NCBI RefSeq assembly: GCF_005503695.1
Contig: NZ_SCMU01000004.1
Location: forward strand, 62,001-126,000
From: Sphingopyxis sp. 2PD
Lineage (GTDB): Bacteria; Pseudomonadota; Alphaproteobacteria; Sphingomonadales; Sphingomonadaceae
DNA: 64,000 bases
Direction of reading: 5' to 3'
Below the pieces are notes generated by a model. The model had not been told where the DNA came from and did no database searches. It worked only from the letters and a program-made list of their open reading frames with translations. Position numbers and translations under genes: made by a program. Of the stretch, positions 55,772 to 63,861 are shown in pieces; position 1 is the first letter of the stretch, and every line of letters begins with the position of its first letter.

Positions 55772-56356
55772 TTGCGCCTGAACGCTCCGCGTATCGAGCC
55801 GGTCAACTTGGACCGGCTCGATGCCGACCAGCGCGCCGCGCTCGAACCCTTCCTTGCCTCCGACGGGGGCAAGGTCGGGGGCGGCAAGATTCTCAACATC
55901 TTCCGTACCCTCGCCCATGCGCCGAAGGCGCTCACCGCCTTCCTCGGCTGGGGCAATTATATCCTGTCGAAGCGCAACGCACTGAGCCCGCGCGACCGCG
56001 AGCTCGTGATCCTGCGCACCGGCTATAATTGCCGTTCGGGCTATGAATGGACGCAGCACAAGCGGATCGGACTCGACTGCGGGCTGACCGCGGACGAGAT
56101 CGCGCGGATCAAAGCGGGGCCGGATGCGGATGGCTGGAGCGCGATCGACCAAGCGATGCTGCGCGCAACCGACGAGCTGACCAGCGACCATTTCGTCACC
56201 GATGCGACCTGGACGGCGCTCGCGCCGCTCGGCGACAAGGGGCGCATGGACCTGGTGATGACCGTCGGCCAGTACACGCAGGTTTCGATGATCCTGAACA
56301 GCTTCGGTATCCAGGTCGAGGACGGCTGGGAGGTCGATCCCGATCTTCGCAAATAG
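55772..56356 (+). CDS. Carboxymuconolactone decarboxylase-like protein
   Basis: A 194-residue AhpD/CMD-superfamily protein, recognised by LSPRDRELVILRTGYNCRSGYEWTQH, with a single Cys instead of the CxxC of AhpD. It is therefore more like gamma-carboxymuconolactone decarboxylase than a peroxidase. The start is TTG 55772, one base after the thiolase stop, with GAGG inside the thiolase end. A longer frame inside the thiolase is less likely. The substrate is unknown. Confidence 0.83.
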   Translation: MRLNAPRIEPVNLDRLDADQRAALEPFLASDGGKVGGGKILNIFRTLAHAPKALTAFLGWGNYILSKRNALSPRDRELVILRTGYNCRSGYEWTQHKRIGLDCGLTADEIARIKAGPDADGWSAIDQAMLRATDELTSDHFVTDATWTALAPLGDKGRMDLVMTVGQYTQVSMILNSFGIQVEDGWEVDPDLRK

Positions 56357-56373
56357 AACAAGGAGAGAGAAAC

Positions 56374-56661
56374 ATGGCCATCGGCATCATCGCCACGCTG
56401 CGCGTGCAGCCCGGCAAGGAAGCAGAATTCGAGGGCGTGTTCGCCGAACTGGCGCCCGCGGTCGCCGCGAACGAGCCCGGAAACAGCTACTACCGATTGT
56501 TCCGCACGGGCGAGGCGGGCGTGTACAAGGTGCTGGAATGTTATGACGACGAAGCGGCGGTCGAAGCCCACCGCGCGTCGGACCATTTCCGCAGCCTGGG
56601 CGCGAAGCTGGGGCCGTGCTTGGCGGGGGCGCCGGAGATCGAAAAGCTGAGCGCTGCGTAA
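56374..56661 (+). CDS. Antibiotic biosynthesis monooxygenase-like (ABM) protein
   Basis: A 95-residue ferredoxin-like-fold protein of the ABM/YgiN type, with IIATLRVQPGKEAEFE and YYRLFRT strands. A clean AAGGAG site precedes ATG 56374. It lies 17 bases after the CMD-like gene and probably belongs to the same operon. Family members modify quinones or remain unassigned. Confidence 0.85.
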   Translation: MAIGIIATLRVQPGKEAEFEGVFAELAPAVAANEPGNSYYRLFRTGEAGVYKVLECYDDEAAVEAHRASDHFRSLGAKLGPCLAGAPEIEKLSAA

Positions 56662-57055
56662 GAGCCGGATGGCGTGACGGGATACGAGCGATTGCGGTCA
56701 TCGATCCTCCCTGTCGCGTAGCGATGGGGAGGTGGCAGCGCGGAGCGCTGACGGAGGGGCCATGGCACTACCGTCGCCGCCCCTCCACCATTCGCTTCGC
56801 GAACGATCCCGTTGGCGCTGCGCGCCGTCTGCGACTCCCCCATGGCTTCGCCACAGGGAGGATCTGTAGCATCGTCATCCCGGCGAAGGGCGTTGAGAGG
56901 CGCGTGACTCTGAAACACGATCTCGCCGCTGCGGTAGTCTGATCGGGCGAGACCGCGGCCTTCGCCGGGGTGACGATAAAAATTGACCGTCAGCTCCCCA
57001 CCCCCCAAGCCGACCTCACCCGACCTCACCCGACCTCACCCGACCTCACCCGACC
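56662..57055. other. Repeat-filled intergenic region (families G and C)
   Basis: A 394-base gap between convergent ABM and soxR genes. It contains an element (56703-56864) bounded by perfect 12-base arms GATCCTCCCTGT / ACAGGGAGGATC with internal GC-rich palindromes. A family C inverted repeat (56873-56976) follows, then the start of the tandem repeat described separately. No gene was found. Confidence 0.8.
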
Positions 57056-57070
57056 TCACCCGACCTCGGC
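57011..57070. repeat. Ten-base tandem repeat
   Basis: Five exact direct units of CGACCTCACC followed by a sixth variant unit CGACCTCGGC. The fifth unit includes the soxR stop codon (TCA at 57056-57058 on the plus strand). Confidence 0.95.
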
Positions 57071-57526
57071 AATCTCTCCCGCGCGATCCCCCAGCACATA
57101 ACGCGGCCCCGCCCCGCGCTGCGCGGCCTTGTCGGCGCGGTTGTACAGCCCGCATTTCTTCAGGCTCAGGCAGCCGCAACCGATGCAATTGCCCAAAAGC
57201 TCCTGCGTGCGTTCGAGCGCCGCAATCTGCTCGGCGATCCGCGCGTGCAAGCCGGCGCTGATCCGTGCCCAGTCGGCGGCGTTGGGCGTGCGGCCCGCAG
57301 GCAGGCGCGCCAGTTCGGCTGCGATCTCTTCGAGGCTCAATCCCAATTGCTGCGCGATCAGGATGAACGACACACGGCGAATGTCGGCGCGCAGGAAGCG
57401 GCGCTGACCGCCGCGCGTGCGCAGCGCCGCGAGCAGCCCCCTCGCTTCGTAGAAACGGATCGCCGACACCGCGACCCCGGTGCGCGCGGCAAGGTCGCCG
57501 ATCGGTATCAGGTCGGTGCGGTGCAT
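57056..57526 (-). CDS. soxR: Redox-sensitive MerR-type regulator SoxR
   Basis: A 156-residue MerR-family activator. The N-terminal HTH begins at IGDLAARTGVAVSAIRFYEA, with a dimerisation helix in the middle. The Cys cluster CIGCGCLSLKKC (about 113-124) binds a 2Fe-2S centre. ATG 57526 is preceded by GGAGGAG at five bases. The reading frame ends inside a ten-base tandem repeat. The divergent VOC gene has a MerR-spaced promoter and is its obvious target. Confidence 0.94.
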   Translation of the reverse strand: MHRTDLIPIGDLAARTGVAVSAIRFYEARGLLAALRTRGGQRRFLRADIRRVSFILIAQQLGLSLEEIAAELARLPAGRTPNAADWARISAGLHARIAEQIAALERTQELLGNCIGCGCLSLKKCGLYNRADKAAQRGAGPRYVLGDRAGEIAEVG

Positions 57527-57549
57527 CGTGGCTCCTCCGGCAAATGGGC

Positions 57550-57580
57550 TTGACCTAAACCTCAGTTGAGCTTGCAATAC
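57550..57580 (+). promoter_or_regulatory. SoxR-type promoter and operator in front of the VOC gene
   Basis: A -35 box TTGACC (57550-57555) and a weak -10 (CAATAC, 57575-57580) are 19 bases apart, the overlong spacing typical of MerR-family promoters. The spacer holds the near-palindrome AACCTCAGTTGAGCTT (57558-57573), close to the CCTCAA/TTGAGG arms of the SoxR box. Confidence 0.7.
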
Positions 57581-57612
57581 CCGCCGCGTCAACCCGAATC
57601 AGGAGCAACCGC

Positions 57613-58008
57613 GTGACGCATTCCTTTATCGAGCATGTCAATGTGACGGTCAGCGACCCCGACCGCACCGCTACCCTGCTGTCCGCCATCTTCGGCTGGC
57701 ACGAACGCTGGCGCGGCCCGGCCCGCGACGGCGGGCGGACGATCCACCTCGGCAGCGATGCCGCCTATGTCGCGCTTTACACCGGCCCCGACGGTCAGCA
57801 CGCCGACGCGCGCTATCCAAAGGGCGAACCGCTCAATCATCTTGGCATCGAGGTCGATGACCTCGACATGGTCGAGGCGCGGGTCAAGGCGGCCGGACTG
57901 GTCCCTTTCAACCACGGCGATTACGCACCCGGCCGCCGCTTCTATTTCCTCGACCCCGACGGCATCGAATATGAAGTCGTGAGCTATGCCGAGGCCGACG
58001 CGGGTTGA
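57613..58008 (+). CDS. VOC-family glyoxalase/dioxygenase-like protein
   Basis: A 131-residue vicinal-oxygen-chelate protein with the first metal His in FIEHVNVTVSD, NHLGIEVDDLD for the second and YFLDPDGIEYEVVSY for the third ligand Glu. The start is GTG 57613 with AGGAG seven bases upstream. Next to SoxR it probably detoxifies a redox-active compound or its product. The substrate is unknown. Confidence 0.88.
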   Translation: MTHSFIEHVNVTVSDPDRTATLLSAIFGWHERWRGPARDGGRTIHLGSDAAYVALYTGPDGQHADARYPKGEPLNHLGIEVDDLDMVEARVKAAGLVPFNHGDYAPGRRFYFLDPDGIEYEVVSYAEADAG

Positions 58009-58225
58009 AACGGCGGCTTGACGCCCCGAATGAAAGCGAGGGATGTCACGCCGAGGCGCGCCTGTCGCGCCGGTATCGCCTGCGCAGGAAATGGCGCGCC
58101 ACGCTCGGCGAAGATGAGCAATACGTCTTGGAGATCGTGCGCTAGAATATTCTGATCGTAAGAAAGGCGGCCTTAGTTCGTATCGCTTGGACGAGAGGAC
58201 CCTGTCGGCGACGCCTTCCAGCATA
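58009..58225. other. Left flank of the recombinase island
   Basis: About 217 bases without a supported gene, AT-richer than the neighbourhood near 58130-58180. No copy of the tRNA-Arg 3' end was seen, so the left boundary of the island could not be fixed. Confidence 0.5.
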
Positions 58226-60190
58226 TCAGGCCGCCTCCCACACTCGGTTCAAAATCAGCGCCGCGAGCGCAGCCTTATCTTGCGGCAGAAAGCGGCCGTA
58301 GTGCTTCGCCACGGTCTCCGGCGTATCCTGAATTGCATAGCTCGCCTGTTCATAGGAACCAGTCTGCTTGAGAATATGCGTCGCCAATACGTCGCGCACG
58401 TTGTGCGGCCCGTGCGGCAGCAGCCCTTTAATTGCTCCCCGGCCGGTGTACGGGTTTTGGATGCCGTAACGCTGGGTAATCAGCCGCCATGCTTCGTAGA
58501 ACGTATTTTGGTTGTAGGCGGCATCGCGGCTGGTGGCCTTCACCGTCTTCACCAAGAATGTGCCCGGATCCGGCGCACCATTGATCAGCAATGCCCGCTG
58601 CCCGTTGATGTAGGACTCGATGTAACGGTAGAGTCCGCCAAGATCCGGCAACACCAACCGGAATGGCTTGTTTCCGAAAAAGGAGGAAGTGGAGTTTTTG
58701 AAAGCGCACGCGGGAATCAGCACCTCCCAACCTTGATCGCGCTCACTCCATCGCAACTCACCTCGGCGGCGTGATTCCAAAATCCGCTCCGCCGTCGGGG
58801 GGCGACCGCGCGGGCAGAAGAGAAGTTCTCGCAAGTTTTTCTGACGAAGCCCAAGATGGAGAGCTAGCCGAACCATTAAAAACGACCGGACAGATTCAGC
58901 CGCTTGGCGCGGATATCGCCGGGCATCGGGCATGAGCCGCAATATCTCTTCTGTGATCCGGCGATACTCAGCGACAGGGCTATCGGCTTCCAACACCGGC
59001 AAGATCGGTTCGAACGGATCGCGATGAACGCGCGCCACGCGCTGTATCTCTTTTGCTCGTGCGAGCCCATGCTTGTAGAAGCGCTCGCAGGTGCCCTCCC
59101 AATCGGCGCGCGCAGCCTCAATATCGGCAGACGATATTAGCCCAGGGATTATTCGAAGGCGTGCGCTCAGTTGCGGATTTTGCCTCAGCCAGCCGGTTTC
59201 GATGCGCGTGAGGGATAGGCCGAGTTGGATCATGTTCACTTCCCAGCTCGTGTAGAAGCCACGTCTGCGTTCGCGCCACTGGACATACCAATCCCACACG
59301 GCCGGGAAGACAAGCATACCGAAAGCCAAGTTTCTGTGGGGAACCCCGAACCCTTTGATCTCGCTCCGAGGCGAGGCGGCTAATGCTCCAAATAGTAAGC
59401 CAAGGTGCTCGATTTTTTGCGCACCTGTGACGGAGTTCCAAACGCCGTTTCGTTGGAAACCGATTTCGGTAAGAGTCGCGGTTTTAAACCGAAGCAAATC
59501 GGCCATTTCATCTGCCAGCCGGGGCGGCGCATCCACGGCAGCAGCCGTGAGGTCCATTTCGACGTCGGCGAGAAACTGAATATCCTCGTCATCTTCCAAA
59601 TCTATTTCCCCAATCGGCCTGCGATCGGTCAGATCAGGAAAACGGATGCCAAATCGCTGTTTCACGGCTTCTGCTTGATAGCGACGATATTCGGTCGAGC
59701 CTGAAATGACGACGGTTCGAACCCAATTGAGAATTTCCTCGCGCTCTTTGGCGGGCCGACGATCAAAATCGTCCGGCAAATGCCATGCCAAGCGCCTGCG
59801 TTCAGATGGGGAAACACCCTTCAAACCCTTATGCCCCGTTGGCGCACGCACATTATTGAACAGCTTGGCCCTGAAATAGCCCGATGGAAGGCGATAGCGC
59901 CGTTCGATCCGGGCTAAGATAATCATGCTAGCAACTGAGGAGGGCGCTTTCTTTCCCGCCGCCCATTGCAGGAGCGTGGATCGAGCGATCTCGTCTCCCT
60001 GACACGCTAACGACCGGTGAAGGTGGCCCCGGTGCTTTCGCCCTACAATGTCTGGCGCAACCCTGACATCGATGGATCGCGGCCCCCCATCCCCAAGTCG
60101 CTGCCGGACATTCCAGCCCTGCTCCGGGAATTGCTCGATCATGTGCGAGCGGTGACGGGACACACGCGTCCACGGCGGAGGAAAGCTCAT
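58226..60190 (-). CDS. Tyrosine recombinase/integrase-like protein
   Basis: A 654-residue protein, much longer than a typical integrase. The N terminus carries a short HTH-like or core-binding segment (STLLQWAAGKKAPSS). A long middle region (about 120-400) has no recognised domain. The C-terminal part has the catalytic layout of phage integrases: RQKNLREL (first Arg), HNVRDVLATH (His596, Arg599) and the nucleophile Tyr631 in VAKHYGRF. ATG 60190 overlaps head to head with ATG 60189 of the plus-strand gene. The longer frame upstream of it is shadow. GC is lower than in neighbouring genes, consistent with transfer. Confidence 0.8.
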   Translation of the reverse strand: MSFPPPWTRVSRHRSHMIEQFPEQGWNVRQRLGDGGPRSIDVRVAPDIVGRKHRGHLHRSLACQGDEIARSTLLQWAAGKKAPSSVASMIILARIERRYRLPSGYFRAKLFNNVRAPTGHKGLKGVSPSERRRLAWHLPDDFDRRPAKEREEILNWVRTVVISGSTEYRRYQAEAVKQRFGIRFPDLTDRRPIGEIDLEDDEDIQFLADVEMDLTAAAVDAPPRLADEMADLLRFKTATLTEIGFQRNGVWNSVTGAQKIEHLGLLFGALAASPRSEIKGFGVPHRNLAFGMLVFPAVWDWYVQWRERRRGFYTSWEVNMIQLGLSLTRIETGWLRQNPQLSARLRIIPGLISSADIEAARADWEGTCERFYKHGLARAKEIQRVARVHRDPFEPILPVLEADSPVAEYRRITEEILRLMPDARRYPRQAAESVRSFLMVRLALHLGLRQKNLRELLFCPRGRPPTAERILESRRRGELRWSERDQGWEVLIPACAFKNSTSSFFGNKPFRLVLPDLGGLYRYIESYINGQRALLINGAPDPGTFLVKTVKATSRDAAYNQNTFYEAWRLITQRYGIQNPYTGRGAIKGLLPHGPHNVRDVLATHILKQTGSYEQASYAIQDTPETVAKHYGRFLPQDKAALAALILNRVWEAA

Positions 60191-60494
60191 GGCTGACGAC
60201 AACCTCGCCGCCCGCTTCGCGCGCACAATCCGAGACCTCCTTGCCCCACCGCCGGTCGTTCCCAGCTTCGATGAAAATGTCGACCCGGAGATTAGCCGGA
60301 TTGAGTGGGCCATTGCCCGCCTGCCAAAGCGAACCCGCGATGTGTTTTTGATGCACCGCTTCGACGATCTTCCCTACGACCGCATCGCGCATCGGCTGGG
60401 CATCAGCGAAAGGGCGGTCGAGCGGGAAATAGCTAGGGTGCTGCGCGCCATTCGGAAGGCGAGGGAAGAACATGCCCGCGAGCTTTCCAAGTAG
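60189..60494 (+). CDS. Small sigma-70 region-4-like protein
   Basis: A 101-residue protein whose second half is a helix-turn-helix of the sigma region 4 type (LPKRTRDVFLMHRFDDLPYDRIAHRLGISERAVEREIARVL is the domain, about 50-90). Region 2 is missing, so it is not a full sigma factor. It may be a DNA-binding regulator of the island, perhaps of the divergent recombinase or of the serine recombinase. GGAGGAAAGCTC precedes the ATG. Its start codon overlaps the minus-strand start (CATG). Confidence 0.82.
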   Translation: MADDNLAARFARTIRDLLAPPPVVPSFDENVDPEISRIEWAIARLPKRTRDVFLMHRFDDLPYDRIAHRLGISERAVEREIARVLRAIRKAREEHARELSK

Positions 60495-60629
60495 CTGGCT
60501 GACAACGGACGCTAGGGTGGCGATTCGCGGTGCGACGCGGGACGGACGCGGCAAAAGCGCACCAGCGCCGGAATCCGATCTTTCCTGTAGGTTCTTTTTC
60601 TTCTCCATTAATGGATACGCGCCGAGGAA

Positions 60630-60902
60630 GTGCGGATTGTTGTTCCATTGCGCGAGTTACTGCGCGACCGTTGCAGCGTGGCCCGCCCCTCCCCCAAGCG
60701 AGCGCCCAGCGCATCGGAGCAGCTTGAAGCGCTGCTCGGCAAGCCGTGGCCCATTCCGGGTCGCCCTCCCAAGCATGACCTCTCGACATGGCGCGTCACC
60801 GATGATTGGCCCGATCCCGTTCCGGTCAGTTTGGCGGAAATCGAAGTGTTCGAGCGCTGGTTCGGCGATCTTTTCGACGAACTGTTTTCCCCGCCCTTTT
60901 GA
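60630..60902 (+). CDS. Small protein of unknown function upstream of the serine recombinase
   Basis: A 90-residue ORF from GTG 60630 with a Pro- and Trp-containing middle (LLGKPWPIPGRPPKHDLSTW) and an acidic C terminus (EIEVFERWFGDLFDELF). It ends 21 bases before the recombinase start and is in the same direction, so cotranscription is likely. No family is recognised and the start is uncertain: the GAGGAA site touches it. Confidence 0.6.
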   Translation: MRIVVPLRELLRDRCSVARPSPKRAPSASEQLEALLGKPWPIPGRPPKHDLSTWRVTDDWPDPVPVSLAEIEVFERWFGDLFDELFSPPF

Positions 60903-60923
60903 GCCGACCTTTTGGAGACTGCC

Positions 60924-62579
60924 ATGACCGCGCCGCAGACCATTACGGGGGCGCGCGCTGCCCTCTATCTTCGCGTCTCGACCGCGCGGCAAGCCGAGCA
61001 TGATGTGTCGATCCCCGATCAGCGGCGGCAGGGCGAAGGCTGGTGCGCATCGCGCGGGCTCAAGGTCGTGGACACCTATATCGAGTCCGGCGCCTCGGCG
61101 ACCAATGATCGCCGCCCGGAGTTCCAAAGACTAATTGAGGCCGGGACATCAAAACCGGCGCCGTTCGACCTTGTGGTGGTCCACAGCTTCTCCCGCTTCT
61201 TCCGCGATCATTTCGAGCTGGAGTTCTATATCCGCAAACTCGCCAAGAATGGGGTGAAGCTCGTCTCCATTACGCAGGAAATGGGCGACGATCCCATGCA
61301 CGTTATGATGCGCCAGATTATGGCGCTGTTCGACGAGTATCAGTCGAAGGAGACTGCTAAACACGTCCTGCGCGCGATGCGCGAGAATGCGCGGCAAGGC
61401 TTCTGGAATGGATCGCTTCCGCCGATCGGCTACCGCGTCGTTGCTGCCGAGCAGCGCGGCGCGAAGGTCAAGAAGCGGTTGGAGATAGACCCCTTCCATG
61501 CCGAGACCGTGCGCTCGATATTTCGGCTTGCCCTAGCGGGCGACGGTGTATCGGGTCCGATGGGGGTCAAGGCAATCGCCGCGTGGCTCAACGAGAGGTC
61601 CATTCGCACTCGCGACGGCGGGCGCTGGGGTCTCGGAGCCGTCCACCAGATACTGACCCGCTCGACCTATACCGGGCGCCACGAGTTCAACCGCCGGGGC
61701 AAGGATAGGAAGCTTAAACCGAAGTCAGAGGCGGTAGTGGTCGATGTGCCCCCGATCATCGATCTGGAGATCTATGAGGCGGTGCAGGCACACTTGCAGG
61801 CCCGCAACCCCAAGAAGATGCCGCCTCGCGTCGTGAGCGGCCCCACGCTCCTTACCGGCCTCATTCATTGCGCGAAGTGTAGCGGGGCCATGACCATACG
61901 CACCGGCAAAGGTGGCCGCTATCGCTATTACGCCTGTTCGACCAAGGCGCGGCAGGGAGCGACCGCCTGCGCTGGCATGACGGTGCCAATGGCGAAGCTG
62001 GACGATCTGGTTGCAAAACATTTGGAGGACCGGCTTCTTCAACCCGACCGGCTGGAAGTCATTCTGTCAGCCGTTCTGGATCGGCGGCAAGAACAGGCGA
62101 CCCGCAAGCGCGCCCATGTGGCCGATCTCAACAAGCGAGCCACAGAGGCCGACCTGCGGCTAAAGCGGCTCTTCGACGCAATCGAGAACGGCATTGCCGA
62201 TGTGAACGATTCTGACCTCAAAGAGCGCATCGCAACGCTCAAGGCGACGCGCGATCAGGCTAAGGCCGACGCGGAGCGCGTGACCGCCTCGCTCGGTGCT
62301 GCGGGCCAAAAGGCGGTCCAGCCCGAAATGCTGGCGAAGTTCGCGAGCGCCGCGCGCCAAAGAATGAGAATTGAGGGTGGCGGCTATCGCCGCGATCATG
62401 TCCGCGCGCTTGCGCAGCGGGTTGAAGTCGATGTTGGAGAGGTTCGGATTCTCGGCTCGAAAAGCAATCTGCTGCAAGCGCTGATCGCGGGGGCCGCCGA
62501 AACAAAGCCGGGCGCAGTGCCCAGCTTTGTTCCGAAGTGGTGCGCCCGGCAGGATTCGAACCTGCGACCACCCGCTTAG
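60924..62579 (+). CDS. Large serine recombinase
   Basis: A 551-residue large serine recombinase. The resolvase domain (about 10-160) has the nucleophile Ser19 in LYLRVSTARQ. The recombinase domain (about 185-290), a zinc ribbon with CAKC ... YYAC ... ACAG cysteines (about 315-350) and a coiled-coil region (about 390-460) follow in family order. ATG 60924 follows GGAG; TTG 60912 would add four residues. The last dozen codons (ending CARQDSNLRPPA) are antisense to the tRNA-Arg gene and so probably not ancestral. It should integrate or excise the island in one strand-exchange step without host factors. Confidence 0.93.
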   Translation: MTAPQTITGARAALYLRVSTARQAEHDVSIPDQRRQGEGWCASRGLKVVDTYIESGASATNDRRPEFQRLIEAGTSKPAPFDLVVVHSFSRFFRDHFELEFYIRKLAKNGVKLVSITQEMGDDPMHVMMRQIMALFDEYQSKETAKHVLRAMRENARQGFWNGSLPPIGYRVVAAEQRGAKVKKRLEIDPFHAETVRSIFRLALAGDGVSGPMGVKAIAAWLNERSIRTRDGGRWGLGAVHQILTRSTYTGRHEFNRRGKDRKLKPKSEAVVVDVPPIIDLEIYEAVQAHLQARNPKKMPPRVVSGPTLLTGLIHCAKCSGAMTIRTGKGGRYRYYACSTKARQGATACAGMTVPMAKLDDLVAKHLEDRLLQPDRLEVILSAVLDRRQEQATRKRAHVADLNKRATEADLRLKRLFDAIENGIADVNDSDLKERIATLKATRDQAKADAERVTASLGAAGQKAVQPEMLAKFASAARQRMRIEGGGYRRDHVRALAQRVEVDVGEVRILGSKSNLLQALIAGAAETKPGAVPSFVPKWCARQDSNLRPPA

Positions 62580-62614
62580 AAGGCGGGTGCTCTATCCAGC
62601 TGAGCTACGGGCGC
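62538..62614 (-). tRNA. tRNA-Arg, anticodon TCT
   Basis: Cloverleaf of 74 bases plus encoded CCA (77). The acceptor stem is GCGCCCG/CGGGCGC, the anticodon stem CCCGC/GCGGG and the loop CTTCTAA, giving anticodon TCT (Arg, AGA). The T loop TTCGAAT is standard. The 3' end faces the serine recombinase, whose last 42 bases lie within the tRNA on the opposite strand. The tRNA is intact. Confidence 0.95.
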
Positions 62615-62673
62615 TTGGTTCGCGCGAATAGCGTGGTTTGCGCGGGCTGCAAAGCAGGTTAAGCAGCGTCCCG

Positions 62674-63462
62674 ATGACCGAGCCCGCCGCTTTCCCCAAC
62701 CGACCCGCAGCCGTCAGCGCGTCCAGCGTTCGCCACTTTCGCTATTATGACCTGGTCATGGCGGCGTTCGTCACGGTGCTGCTGCTGTCCAACATCATCG
62801 GCGCGTCGAAGCTGTCGACGCTCGGCGGGCTGACCTTTGGCGCCGGGATCCTGTTTTTCCCGATTGGTTATGTCATCGGCGACGTGCTGACCGAAGTCTA
62901 TGGCTATGCGCACGCGCGGCGCGTGATCTGGACGGGTTTCGGGGCGCTTATCTTTATGGCGGTGATGAGCTGGGTCGTGCTGGCGATGCCCCCGGCGCAG
63001 GATTGGTGGTGCAGCGGCACCGAAAGCCTGACCTTGAAATCGGGCGAGGCGAGCGGCAGCGGCGCGGTGTGCCAGGCGACGTATGAAAGCGTGTTCGGCA
63101 GCGCGTGGCGGATCGTGCTGGCGTCGATCGCGGCCTTTTGGGCGGGCGAGTTTGTGAATTCCTATGTCCTGGCGCGGATGAAGATCGCGACCGGCGGGCG
63201 CTTTTTGTGGATGCGCACGATCGGGTCGACGATCGTCGGCCAGGGGATCGACAGCCTGATCTTTTACCCGATCGCCTTCCTCGGCATCTGGGAAACCGAA
63301 CAGGTGCTGCTGGTGATGGTGACGAACTGGGCGATGAAGGTCGCCTGGGAAGCCGCGCTGACCCCCGCAACCTATGTGGTGGTGGGGGCGTTGAAACGCC
63401 GCGAAGGTGTCGACGTATTCGACGAAGGCACCAATTTTACCCCGTTCGCGGCCAAGGTCTGA
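62674..63462 (+). CDS. yhhQ: Queuosine precursor transporter YhhQ
   Basis: A 262-residue inner-membrane protein with about six helices of the VUT/YhhQ family, which imports 7-cyano-7-deazaguanine or related queuosine precursors. Signature parts are LLLSNIIGASKL, GDVLTEVYGYAHARRVIW and AFWAGEFVNSYVLARMK. ATG 62674 gives the normal length; the TTG 62638 extension covers spacer next to the tRNA. It is followed at three bases by a small membrane protein gene. Confidence 0.92.
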   Translation: MTEPAAFPNRPAAVSASSVRHFRYYDLVMAAFVTVLLLSNIIGASKLSTLGGLTFGAGILFFPIGYVIGDVLTEVYGYAHARRVIWTGFGALIFMAVMSWVVLAMPPAQDWWCSGTESLTLKSGEASGSGAVCQATYESVFGSAWRIVLASIAAFWAGEFVNSYVLARMKIATGGRFLWMRTIGSTIVGQGIDSLIFYPIAFLGIWETEQVLLVMVTNWAMKVAWEAALTPATYVVVGALKRREGVDVFDEGTNFTPFAAKV

Positions 63463-63465
63463 TCG

Positions 63466-63861
63466 ATGACGCTGATTGAAATTGCCTCGCTGTTTGGCGA
63501 GCGGAAGGCCTCGCTGGTCGAATTGAGCGGGTTGGACAAGGACGCGCTGCACATCTATTTCGGGCTGTCGCTGTTCCTGATCATTCGCCTGTTCTGGCGC
63601 TGGCGCGGCGGCTGGCTGGTTGCGTGGCTGGCGGTTCTGGTGATGGCGATCGGGGGCGAATGGCTCGACATGACGCGCGAGATGGGTGATGCGACCATCC
63701 AGCCCGACGCGGCGCATTGGCACGACATCTGGAACACGATCTTCTGGCCGACGGTGCTGCTGCTCGTCGGACGCTGGTTACAACCGCGCACAAAGGATGC
63801 GGCGGTTATGGCGAGCGAAATGTCAGGCGAGGACACCGAGCGCCGCCTCGAACAGGCGTAG
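63466..63861 (+). CDS. Small membrane protein of unknown function
   Basis: A 131-residue protein with two to three hydrophobic helices (about 28-44, 49-64 and 92-103) and a conserved-looking polar segment between them ([28 protein letters not shown]). The His/Trp/Asp pattern resembles VanZ-like membrane proteins, but this is not certain. It is coupled in close spacing to yhhQ. Its 3' end overlaps the convergent purQ gene by 39 bases. Confidence 0.72.
   Translation: MTLIEIASLFGERKASLVELSGLDKDALHIYFGLSLFLIIRLFWRWRGGWLVAWLAVLVMAIGGEWLDMTREMGDATIQPDAAHWHDIWNTIFWPTVLLLVGRWLQPRTKDAAVMASEMSGEDTERRLEQA

Larger units (their letters stand above)
58226..62579. mobile_element. Putative integrative island at tRNA-Arg with two recombinases
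   Basis: A compact 4.4 kb block with lower GC than its flanks by eye, abutting the 3' end of tRNA-Arg(TCT). It contains only a tyrosine-recombinase-like gene, a sigma-region-4-like gene, a small unknown gene and a large serine recombinase. The serine recombinase ends inside the tRNA, as is usual at an element/tRNA junction. The other end is not defined by a recognisable direct repeat, so the limits are those of the genes. Confidence 0.7.

Noticed and set aside
57011-57070. Possible CRISPR-like array
   Set aside because: The units are ten bases in direct tandem with no spacers, so it is a simple tandem repeat.
58009-58225. Second copy of the tRNA-Arg 3' end as left attachment site
   Set aside because: I looked for the T-arm sequence and the CCA end and found only scattered six-base matches, which are not significant.
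60189-60494. A complete ECF sigma factor
   Set aside because: Only region 4 is present and region 2 is missing, so the name sigma factor would be misleading.
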